From positions 1 to 29,659 of the forward strand of contig CAZYSK010000071.1 of the NCBI GenBank assembly GCA_964649415.1: a stretch of 29,659 bases of DNA, written 5' to 3'. The translations under genes and the position numbers were made by a program. The stretch is from CAZYSK01 sp964649415 (lineage in GTDB: Bacteria > Chloroflexota > Anaerolineae > B4-G1). Every line of letters begins with the position of its first letter. Within the stretch, counting starts at the first letter, position 1. The notes under the pieces are model-generated. The model was not told the origin of the DNA, did not search any database, and was given only the letters and a program-made list of their open reading frames with translations. Positions 16,880 through 23,901 of the stretch are shown piece by piece.

Positions 16880-17272
16880 ATGCCAGCAGGAGATGGAACT
16901 GGACCGAGGGGAATGGGTCCTATGACCGGGCGCGGTGCAGGCTACTGCGCCGGCAACGACGTGCCCGGCTACGCAAACCCCGTACCCGGTCGCGGCTTCG
17001 GCATGGGCTGGGGTCGTGGCGGAGCGTGGGGTGGCGGCTGGGGCCGTGGTCGGGGCTGGCGGCACCAGTACTATGCCACCGGTATGCCCGGCTGGGCACG
17101 TTGGGGTTACGCCCCCGCTTGGGGAGCCCCGCCGGCTGCGGCGTATGGCCCTTATGGCGTGCCGCCGACGCCGGAGCAGGAGACCGAGTTTCTCAAGACG
17201 CAGGCTCAGGCGTTGCAGGAACAACTGGACGCCATCAGCCAGCGTATCGCAGAGCTCGAGCAGGAGAAGTAG
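16880..17272 (+). CDS. DUF5320 protein, copy 3 (with C-terminal coiled coil)
   Basis: A 130-residue protein, ATG at 16880, with the strongest SD of the three (AGAAGGAGGTGAT). Signature: MPAGDGTGPRGMGPMTGRGAGYCAG. The Gly/Trp/Arg-rich middle (about 40-65) and Pro/Ala/Tyr region lead to a C-terminal coiled coil of about 30 residues (QETEFLKTQAQALQEQLDAI and on), the usual full-length form of the family. This is probably the ancestral type, with copies 1 and 2 being shortened paralogues that lost the coil. Function not established. Confidence 0.87.
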   Translation: MPAGDGTGPRGMGPMTGRGAGYCAGNDVPGYANPVPGRGFGMGWGRGGAWGGGWGRGRGWRHQYYATGMPGWARWGYAPAWGAPPAAAYGPYGVPPTPEQETEFLKTQAQALQEQLDAISQRIAELEQEK

Positions 17273-17281
17273 CCGCGCCGC

Positions 17282-17298
17282 CGGATTGGAACAATCCG
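17282..17298. repeat. Dispersed palindrome, copy 1 (intergenic)
   Basis: CGGATTG-gaa-CAATCCG, preceded by CCGC as in two of the copies inside the methyltransferase gene. It lies directly after the stop codon of DUF5320 copy 3. Confidence 0.85.
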
Positions 17299-17309
17299 CG
17301 GGATGCGTC

Positions 17310-17392
17310 GGGGCGGGTGACGTCGCCATGACGATTCACCACCCGCCCCGGAGCCCTAACCGGGTGGGGAGCCTGGCAGGTTCCCCACCCGG
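17310..17392 (+). terminator. Two strong consecutive hairpins after the DUF5320 genes
   Basis: GGGGCGGGTG (17310-17319) pairs with CACCCGCCCC (17340-17349), and CCGGGTGGGGA (17360-17370) pairs with TCCCCACCCGG (17382-17392). Neither has a clear T run. They may terminate or shield the upstream mRNA, or be REP-type elements. A third small hairpin, GTGAGA-tctg-TCTCAC, lies at 17434-17449. Confidence 0.5.
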
Positions 17393-17486
17393 CGGACGAA
17401 TCAGATTATAGCTTTCGTCGGGAGGGAATGCAAGTGAGATCTGTCTCACCCGGTATCGCTTCGAGGGTGAGGCCAAAGGGCGAGAG

Positions 17487-17666
17487 ATGGAGAACGAACG
17501 GATCAGGGAACTGGAAAAGCAGATAGCCGCGCTGAAGAGCCAGTGGCCAGCCCATTCTGTGCCCCCGACGATGTTCCAGCAGTTGGAGGAACTCGAGCAA
17601 GAGTTGGAGCGGGAGCGGGCGGGTCGTGCTGTCGCCGGCCTGGATGCCGACGTTGATAACGGATAG
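17487..17666 (+). CDS. Small coiled-coil protein
   Basis: A 59-residue frame: an N-terminal helix (RIRELEKQIAALKSQ), a WPAHSVPPTMFQQ turn, then a second acidic helix (LEELEQELERERAG). The helix-PAHS-VPP-helix layout looks like a helical hairpin of a type I have seen beside Mrp/ferredoxin genes, but I cannot name the family. A modest AGGGCGAG lies upstream of the ATG. It stands between the DUF5320 group and the ferredoxin, 23 bases before the latter, so co-transcription is likely. Function unknown. Confidence 0.6.
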   Translation: MENERIRELEKQIAALKSQWPAHSVPPTMFQQLEELEQELERERAGRAVAGLDADVDNG

Positions 17667-17689
17667 AAAGCATCCCGAGGAGAATAGCG

Positions 17690-17896
17690 GTGCCAAAGCC
17701 GATGGCCATGGTGGACTATGGGAGATGCCAGCCTGAGAAGTGTGACGGTGGTATCTGTCTGGCTGTCCTTGCCTGTCCTGCCAAGGTTCTTAGGCAGGAA
17801 GCGCCTTATGAGATGCCTGATCCTAGCCCGGCCATGTGTGTTGGCTGTGCCTTATGTGTTCAGGCCTGCCCCACGAAGGCTATCCGGGTGTTTTGA
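17690..17896 (+). CDS. Ferredoxin-like 4Fe-4S protein
   Basis: A 68-residue electron carrier with GTG start at 17690 and GAGGAG 7 bases upstream. The second half has a classic CVGCALCVQACPTKAI cluster motif. The first half has a variant cysteine set, CQPEKCDGGICLAVLACP, seen in a family starting MAxVDYxxCxPxxCDGG. Probably two clusters. It sits before a metallo-hydrolase and the flavoprotein that could use it as an electron donor or acceptor. Confidence 0.85.
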   Translation: MPKPMAMVDYGRCQPEKCDGGICLAVLACPAKVLRQEAPYEMPDPSPAMCVGCALCVQACPTKAIRVF

Positions 17897-17987
17897 AGCC
17901 GCTGGATGTCTGGGACCAGCCTGAAGGTGACGGGATCGATCCGCACTGCAGACACGCAAGGGGCAAAGCCCGTGGAATGGGCAAGAC

Positions 17988-18920
17988 ATGCGTATTGAGA
18001 TACTCGGGGCAGAATCGCTGGGCGTGCGTGGTCTCTCCTGTGTAGTGGAGGTCGAGAACCGCAAGATCGTCATAGATCCCGGGCTGGCGCTGGGCTACCG
18101 GCGACACGGGCTTCTTCCTCATCCGGCACAGGTGGCGGTGGGCGAGCAGGTGCGCCGCAGGATACTCGCGGCGCTGGAGGATGCCACGGACGTGGTGATC
18201 AGCCATTTCCACGGGGATCACGTGCCGTTGCCGAACGCCAATCCCTATCAGCTCAAGGCTCAGAAGGTGGTTGCGCTCTGCCAGACGACTCGGTTCTGGG
18301 CCAGGGGGCCCAACGGGCTTTCCCACAACATGGCAGACCGGAGAGGGTCACTGTGCCAGATGTTGGGCAGAGACCTGCCGAACGCGGAGGGGCAAAGGGA
18401 TGGAGCGCTTGCCTTCTCTTCGCCGGTGCCACACGGGGAGCGGGGCAGTCGTCTGGGAAAGGTGATGATGACTCGCATTGCGGGCGAGGAGGCGGTTTTC
18501 GTGCACGCCTCGGATATCCAGCTTCTCGATGGCGAGGCTGTGTCATTGATACTGGACTGGCGTCCAGACGTCGCGTTGGTCGGCGGTCCGCCCCTCTATC
18601 TTTCGTGGCTTTCGCGGAGGCGGCGGAAGGTGGCCTGGGAGAACGCACGCCGGCTGGCCCGCGGCGTGGATACGCTGATTCTCGATCACCACCTGCTGCG
18701 CTGCGAGGAGGGCCTCTCCTGGCTGAGCCGCCTGTCGTCCGAGACGGGCCATCGCGTGATCTGTGCCGCAGATTTTCTGGGCCGTCCCCGTCGCCTGCTG
18801 GAGGCCCGGCGCGCGCAATTGTACGCGGAGATGCCCGTGCCGGAAGGCTGGCACGCAGCCTATGCCCGTGGTGATGCCGATACCCACCCTTACCGGGCTC
18901 ACAAGATGAAGGGGAAATGA
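17988..18920 (+). CDS. Metallo-beta-lactamase-fold hydrolase
   Basis: A 310-residue protein. The metal motif HFHGDH (H73, H75, D77, H78) follows DVVIS, and DPGLALG near residue 30 is the usual first acidic loop. A later acidic/His set (VHASDIQLL, LILDHHLL) fits further metal ligands. It resembles the UPF0282-type or RNase Z/YtnP-like group of MBL hydrolases; the substrate is unknown. ATG at 17988. Its TGA abuts the next ATG directly, so the two are translationally linked. Confidence 0.82.
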   Translation: MRIEILGAESLGVRGLSCVVEVENRKIVIDPGLALGYRRHGLLPHPAQVAVGEQVRRRILAALEDATDVVISHFHGDHVPLPNANPYQLKAQKVVALCQTTRFWARGPNGLSHNMADRRGSLCQMLGRDLPNAEGQRDGALAFSSPVPHGERGSRLGKVMMTRIAGEEAVFVHASDIQLLDGEAVSLILDWRPDVALVGGPPLYLSWLSRRRRKVAWENARRLARGVDTLILDHHLLRCEEGLSWLSRLSSETGHRVICAADFLGRPRRLLEARRAQLYAEMPVPEGWHAAYARGDADTHPYRAHKMKGK

Positions 18921-20924
18921 ATGTTCCAGTCTCTGTTTGAACCAGGTTCGATCGGGACGATGACGCTGAAGAATCGACTCATCATGGCGCCGATCTCCAG
19001 CAACCTGGCTGCCAAAGATGGCACGGTGAGCAAGGAGTTGCTTTTCCACTATGCGGAGCGGGCCAGAGGCGGAGTGGGGTTGATCATCGTGGAGAACGTA
19101 TGCATTGCATACCCGCTGGCCCGACACGGTGCGGCTCAGCCGCGCATCGACGACGATGTGTTCATCCCCGGCCTGGGCCGTCTGACGGACGCCATCCATC
19201 GAGGCGGCGCGAAGGCTGCTTTGGAACTCACTCATCCGGGGATGAACGCGGGCTTGCGTTACATCGCAGGGGAGACACCAGTTGCCCCCTCCGCCGTGCC
19301 CCGATCCAAAGATGGCCTCTTGCCCAGGGCGCTCTCCCAAGAGGAAGTCGTGGAGGTGATCGGGGAGTACGTAGAAGCGGCGCGGCGGGCCAGGCAAGCC
19401 GGTTTCGACGCGGTGGAGTTGCAAGCCTGCCACGGCCTGCTCATCAACCAGTTTCTTTCTGCGCTCATCAACCGGCGGCAAGACGAGTATGGCGGCGACC
19501 GTGAGAATCGAACCCGCTTCCTGGTGGAGATTGTGGAGGGTATCAAGCGTCACGTCGGTTCTGACTTCCCTGTCATGGTCCGCCTGGTCGCCGAAGATGC
19601 GCTGGACTGCGGCCTCACACTGGAGGATGGTCGTTGGCTTGCGCGTCGCCTGGAGGAGGTGGGGGCAGATGCCATCCACCCTGACTTTGGTCTGGGAGGC
19701 AAGGAAAAGCGGTTGGAGCCGATGCCCTACCCGCAGGCTTGGCGAGTCTACCTGGCCGAGGAAATCAAGACGGCGGTCTCCATCCCGGTGATCGCTGTGG
19801 GGGTCATACGCGAGCCCCGGGTGGCCGAGGAGATTCTGCGAGCAGGGAAGGCGGACTTCGTCGCCCTGGGTAGGGCGCTTAACGCCGACCCTGAGTGGCC
19901 CAACAAAGCGCGGACCGGGGATGTGGGAGCTATCCGGCGGTGTATCGGTTGCAACGAGTGCGTGATCGCCCGCCACGTGGCCGATGCCCCCCTGCGCTGC
20001 TCGCTCAACGCAACTGTTGGCCGGGGCCGTGAGGTGGGCCAACTTGAACGAGCGGCGGCCCTCAAGCGTGTGCTGGTCATTGGCGGCGGCCCGGCGGGGA
20101 TGGAGGCGGCGCGGGTCGCAGCCCTGTGCGGACATCGGGTGACGCTGTATGAACGAGAACCCTGTCTGGGTGGGATGGTCAACGTTGCCGCCATACCACC
20201 GGGTAAGGAGAAACTCAACTGGATCACAGAGTACTTCGCTCACGAACTGCCCCGCCTGGGGGTGGAAGTCTACCTGGGGGAAGCGCTGGACGCAGACAAA
20301 GTGCGGGCGCTGAATCCAGACGTGGTGATCGTCGCCACCGGCTCCGAGCCTGCTATCCCGGACATCCCCGGTGCGGACGGCTCGAACGTGCTGGTAGCCC
20401 AGGAACTCCTGGCCCGCCAGATGCGCTGTACGGGGCAGCGGTTCGCCATCGTCGGTGGGGGGATGCTTGGGCTGGAGACGACGGAATACCTGGCTGCGCA
20501 GGGGAATGGCGTGACCGTGCTTAAGCGGTACGAGACGATTGGTGTCGGTATTGAGCCGCTCTACCGCGATTATCTCCTGCGTGAGATAAAGGAGCACAGC
20601 GCGGAGATCGTGACACGTGTCGAGGTGGAGGCGATCCACGCGGATGGGGTGCAAGTGCGGGATGATGCCGGCCGGGAGCGCGTCGTTCCCGCCGACTGGG
20701 TGGTCCTGGCACGAGGGGCGAGACCATCAAGTGAGCTGGCACGGGCGATTCAGGAGCTTGGCCCCATCGTCATCGGCGATGCTGTTCAGCCGCGCAAGAT
20801 CATCAATGCTATCGAAGAGGGATATCTGGCGGCGAGGGCGATCGGAAGAAGTCAAAGCGGTGAGGAGTTGGATTCCGCCTTGAAGGGAGACTTGGTCTCC
20901 ACACTTGCTGGGGGGATAGAGTGA
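18921..20924 (+). CDS. Old-yellow-enzyme / FadH-type NAD(P)H:flavin oxidoreductase with Fe-S cluster
   Basis: A 667-residue three-cofactor reductase. Residues 1-340 form an OYE FMN barrel (LFEPGSIGTMTLKNRLIMAPISSN opening, HPGMN, DAVELQACHGLLINQFLS). Cluster cysteines are C341, C344, C347 and C360 (spacing 2-2-12, against 2-3-11 in FadH). The FAD domain follows (VLVIGGGPAGMEAAR, near 388), with an inserted NAD domain (FAIVGGGMLGLETTEY, near 510). Relatives reduce 2,4-dienoyl-CoA, enoates or cinnamates, or demethylate amines; the substrate here cannot be read from sequence. Cytoplasmic. Its TGA overlaps the GTG of the transporter gene as GTGA, which suggests a shared substrate. Confidence 0.92.
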   Translation: MFQSLFEPGSIGTMTLKNRLIMAPISSNLAAKDGTVSKELLFHYAERARGGVGLIIVENVCIAYPLARHGAAQPRIDDDVFIPGLGRLTDAIHRGGAKAALELTHPGMNAGLRYIAGETPVAPSAVPRSKDGLLPRALSQEEVVEVIGEYVEAARRARQAGFDAVELQACHGLLINQFLSALINRRQDEYGGDRENRTRFLVEIVEGIKRHVGSDFPVMVRLVAEDALDCGLTLEDGRWLARRLEEVGADAIHPDFGLGGKEKRLEPMPYPQAWRVYLAEEIKTAVSIPVIAVGVIREPRVAEEILRAGKADFVALGRALNADPEWPNKARTGDVGAIRRCIGCNECVIARHVADAPLRCSLNATVGRGREVGQLERAAALKRVLVIGGGPAGMEAARVAALCGHRVTLYEREPCLGGMVNVAAIPPGKEKLNWITEYFAHELPRLGVEVYLGEALDADKVRALNPDVVIVATGSEPAIPDIPGADGSNVLVAQELLARQMRCTGQRFAIVGGGMLGLETTEYLAAQGNGVTVLKRYETIGVGIEPLYRDYLLREIKEHSAEIVTRVEVEAIHADGVQVRDDAGRERVVPADWVVLARGARPSSELARAIQELGPIVIGDAVQPRKIINAIEEGYLAARAIGRSQSGEELDSALKGDLVSTLAGGIE

Positions 20925-22177
20925 ACGCAGTCGCTAAGACAACTGGAAGAATCAAGGACTTCATCTACAGGCAGAAACACAACTACCGGGTGGGCGCGGC
21001 GCGCTTCTCTGTGACCAGCTTTCTAGTCGGCCTCACCAAGCAATATGCGGCGATATACACGGTTGCATTGGGGGCCGATTCCGTGCAACTGGGGTCGCTC
21101 AGCAGCGTGGGTGGGGCGATCAGCGCGCTCATTTCTGTTCCTGTGGGATGGCTGATGGATCGCCGCGGCGTCAAGCGCTTCTTTCTGCTGGCGATCGCCC
21201 TTGCAGCAGGGGGAAGCTTGCTCTACGCGCTGGCACCCGACTGGCGCCTTCTCGTTGCAGCGGCTGTCCTGGCCTCGGTCGCCACAAGCATGAGCAACAC
21301 GGGGGCCAGGGTGATCTGCGCTGACTCGGTACAGAGCAAAGACCGTTTGACCGCGCAGAATCTCTGCAAGACCGTGGCCTCGATAGCGGGCATAATCTCA
21401 CCCCTTGTCAGCGCTTACCTGGTGACAGTCTTCGGCGGCATGACGGTCGAAGGGATTCGGCCCTTGTATTATCTGCAGTTCGCGGGCTATGGGCTCGTTC
21501 TTCTGCTCGTAATGGTCCAACTCCGCGAACCTCAGCGGCGAGAACTCACAGGCGCGGAATCCAGGTTCGGCTTGCTCGCTGATTTCCGTCACCTGTTCGA
21601 GGCCAGGGCGGATCTCCGGAGGTGGATTGCCATCTCTGCACTTACGTCGTTGCCCATGGCTATGTTCTGACCGTTTGTCCAGCTATACGCCCACGAGATC
21701 AAAGGAGCGGATCAGTTTCTCCTGGGCGTCATGGCGACCGCTACAGTTGTAGCGCAACTCATTTTCGGCATTCCTGCGGGCCGGCTCGCGGACAAGATCG
21801 GGCGAAAGCGCATTGTCTATTTGCTCACACCGCTGTGGTATGCTTCCAACCTTTTCCTGGCTTTTGCTCCCGGCCCAATTGCGCTGGTGCTGTCGGCGGC
21901 TCTTCTGGCGTTCTACACGATTTCTCTTGGTGCTGTGGACGCCATGACGATGGAGCTTCTTCCGCTCGAGCAGCAGGGGAGGTGGGGGGGACTTCTTGGA
22001 CTGTTCACCGGCTTGGTCACGATTCCGGCTCCCATCATCGGGGGCCTCATATGGAGGGAACTTGGCCCGACGTACGTCTTTGTCATTCCCATCGTCTTTG
22101 ACCTGCTGCTCAGAATCCCCCTGCTGGCCACAGTACCGGAGACGTTGGGAACGGATAATCTGGGAGGGTTGAAATGA
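20921..22177 (+). pseudogene. MFS transporter interrupted by an in-frame TGA
   Basis: Read through position 21668 this is a 418-residue major facilitator permease with about 12 hydrophobic segments and the motif-A-like GWLMDRRGVKRF (between helices 2 and 3) and GRLADKIGRKRI (in the second half). GTG start overlaps the flavoprotein stop. The first part ends TSLPMAMF, then TGA, then PFVQLYAHEIKGADQF in the same frame. The position suits Trp (TGG to TGA). No SD precedes the next ATG at 21731. So this is a nonsense mutation, a sequencing error, or unusual read-through. The 3' end is intact and overlaps the next start as ATGA, which suggests recent damage or an artefact. Other genes here use TGA as stop, so general recoding is unlikely. 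If functional it would move a small solute for the adjacent enzyme. Confidence 0.8.
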
Positions 22178-22824
22178 TGCACGCCACGTTCGACGACCGC
22201 TGTATCATCTCCTGCGGGATGTTGCACCCGGAGGTGAGCCACCTGATGGAGACCGGGTTTCTGAATCCACGCCAGGTGCTTTTCACACCACCGGGCTTGC
22301 ACGCCTTGCCGGATAAGCTGGAGGAGCACCTTCTCAATAGACTGGCGCAGGCCCGGGAATCGTGTCCCGATGATAGGATCATCGTCTTGTATGGAAAGAA
22401 GTGCTACGTCAGCACGGACGAGCCGCTCAAACGGGTGGACTCGATCTTGCAGGCAGCAGGCCAGGGGATCGTCAGGGTACAGGCGGACTACGGCTACGAT
22501 ATGCTGGCCAGCCTTGAGGAGCGACAGCGCATCAGTGGGGGCAGGCAGGACAAGACCCTCTGGTTCACGCCGGGCTGGCTGAAGCACTGGAAAGCAGTCT
22601 ATCAGAAGTACTTTGGCTGGGATAGCGCCGATGCCAACGCAAACTTCCCGGGGTTCTACGACAAGATCATCGTCCTGGACGGTCTTGGTCTGGCCGACGA
22701 GTATATGGTTCAGCACGCCGAGGAGATTCTGGAACTGTTCGACTGGACCGGTTTGGAGGTGGTGTTCTATCCCATCACTCTCGACCGTTTCAAGGGATTG
22801 CTGATGGATAGCCTGTTGCTTTGA
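22174..22824 (+). CDS. DUF1638 domain protein
   Basis: A 216-residue cytoplasmic protein. Family features are the opening CIISCGMLHPEVSHLM, FTPPGLHALPDKLEEHL, IIVLYGKKCY, and LWFTPGWLKHW, then KIIVLDGLGLADEYM. DUF1638 proteins often lie near corrinoid/methyl-transfer genes in anaerobes; the biochemical role is not known. ATG at 22174 overlaps the transporter stop; a second ATG follows at once. SD GGAGG at about 22162. Confidence 0.85.
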   Translation: MMHATFDDRCIISCGMLHPEVSHLMETGFLNPRQVLFTPPGLHALPDKLEEHLLNRLAQARESCPDDRIIVLYGKKCYVSTDEPLKRVDSILQAAGQGIVRVQADYGYDMLASLEERQRISGGRQDKTLWFTPGWLKHWKAVYQKYFGWDSADANANFPGFYDKIIVLDGLGLADEYMVQHAEEILELFDWTGLEVVFYPITLDRFKGLLMDSLLL

Positions 22825-22847
22825 GCAGGCTGGGGATTGGAGAGAGC

Positions 22848-23099
22848 ATGATAACGGCACAAGTGAGCCTCTATCCGCTGCGTCAAGCCTCGATAGGACC
22901 GGCCATCCGCCAGGCGGTGCGCGTCTTTCGCCAACGTGGACTGGAAACCCGCATCGGCGCGATGAGCACGTTGGTGTGGGGCGAGGAGTCCGTGGTATTC
23001 GCGGCTCTGGAGGAGGCATTCCACCAGGCCACAGAGCGTGGGGATACGGTGATGACGGTCACCTTCTCCAACGCGTGCCCGTCGCCCGAGGGAAGCTGA
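22848..23099 (+). CDS. Thiamine-binding protein, MTH1187/YkoF-like
   Basis: An 83-residue ferredoxin-fold protein of the DUF77/Thiamin_BP family (ITAQVSLYPLRQ, GPAIRQAVRVFRQRGLETRIGAMSTLVWG, VMTVTFSNACP). Members bind thiamine or HMP. The start is the ATG at 22848 with GGAGAG just upstream; a TTG at 22821 overlapping the previous stop is the alternative. The next gene begins 1 base after its stop. Its presence hints at thiamine or a similar ring compound as ligand in this cluster. Confidence 0.85.
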   Translation: MITAQVSLYPLRQASIGPAIRQAVRVFRQRGLETRIGAMSTLVWGEESVVFAALEEAFHQATERGDTVMTVTFSNACPSPEGS

Positions 23100-23100
23100 A

Positions 23101-23865
23101 GTGCAGTCTGGAGAAGTGGCCGCGGATTGTCCCAATCCGTTCGACGAGCGCATTGCCTTACACTACGAAGCATGGTACGATACACCGGAAGGACGGCGGG
23201 CCGACGAGTTGGAGAAGTCCGTTCTGGGCGGGTTGTTTCAGGGCTTCTCCGGTTCTGGCAGCGTGCTGGAGCTGGGATGTGGTACGGGCCACTTTACTCG
23301 CTGGCTGAGCGACGAAGGATTGGCCGCGGTGGGACTCGACCTCTCGGCGGCGATGCTGGCGCAAGCGCAAGCGTTGGACGGTGTGCCGCCGGATTGGAAC
23401 AATCCGCTGGTGCAAGGCGACGCGCGACGGCTCCCTTTCGCCGACGGCGCGTTCGATCTGACGGCGATCATCACGACGCTGGAGTTCCTGAAGCGGCCCC
23501 GCGAAGTGCTGCGGGAGGCGCTGCGGGTGTCCCGGCGTGGGGTGATCCTGGGTGTGCTGAACCGCTGGAGCGTGCTCGGGCTGCAGCGCCGGCTGGCCGG
23601 GCTCTTTCGGCATACCGTCTATGACGCGGCACATTTCTACGGCGTGCGCGAGTTGAAGCGGCTCTTGCGGTCGGTCGCCGGTGGGAACGCTCGCAACGCG
23701 CGGATTGGAACAATCCGCTGGCACACCACGCTGTTCCCCCGCTGGTGGCCGTGGCCCCAGGCTAGCCTGCCCTGGGGCGGCTTCATTGGGATGGTTTTGC
23801 GATTCGGCGGATACACTACATCCGGTAGCGAGAAACCGCCGGATTGGAACAATCCGCGTTCTTAG
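23101..23865 (+). CDS. Class I SAM-dependent methyltransferase carrying four palindromic inserts
   Basis: A 254-residue methyltransferase, GTG start. Motif I is VLELGCGTGHFTRWL, followed by GLDLS (acidic SAM ligand), GDARRLPFADGAFDL and LEFLKRPREVLREALRV. The substrate is unknown. The gene contains four copies of a CGGATTG-n3-CAATCCG palindrome: near the N-terminus (ADCPNP), between VP and LVQGDA (PDWNNP), in the C-terminal part (ARIGTIR) and at the end (PDWNNPRS then stop). These segments do not fit the family core and look inserted, yet the frame stays open, so the protein may still be active. Confidence 0.87.
   Translation: MQSGEVAADCPNPFDERIALHYEAWYDTPEGRRADELEKSVLGGLFQGFSGSGSVLELGCGTGHFTRWLSDEGLAAVGLDLSAAMLAQAQALDGVPPDWNNPLVQGDARRLPFADGAFDLTAIITTLEFLKRPREVLREALRVSRRGVILGVLNRWSVLGLQRRLAGLFRHTVYDAAHFYGVRELKRLLRSVAGGNARNARIGTIRWHTTLFPRWWPWPQASLPWGGFIGMVLRFGGYTTSGSEKPPDWNNPRS
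23123..23139. repeat. Dispersed palindrome, copy 2 (in methyltransferase, ADCPNP)
   Basis: CGGATTG-tcc-CAATCCG. Same stem as the other copies, different loop. It lies at codons 8-13. Confidence 0.8.
23390..23406. repeat. Dispersed palindrome, copy 3 (in methyltransferase, PDWNNP)
   Basis: CGGATTG-gaa-CAATCCG, preceded by CCGC. It splits the usual VP-LVQGDA segment of the SAM fold by six residues. Confidence 0.85.
23701..23717. repeat. Dispersed palindrome, copy 4 (in methyltransferase, RIGTIR)
   Basis: CGGATTG-gaa-CAATCCG, read in a different frame from copy 3, giving ARIGTIR. Confidence 0.85.
23840..23856. repeat. Dispersed palindrome, copy 5 (end of methyltransferase)
   Basis: CGGATTG-gaa-CAATCCG, preceded by CCGC, eight bases before the stop codon. 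It supplies the C-terminal PDWNNPRS. Confidence 0.85.
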
Positions 23866-23901
23866 CTTGTCCAAACTCAAGTTTGACCTGGAGGCGAGAT
23901 A

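Noticed and set aside
21668..21720. Selenocysteine at the transporter TGA
   Set aside because: No convincing SECIS hairpin directly downstream and no selenoprotein link for MFS carriers; Trp to stop is simpler.
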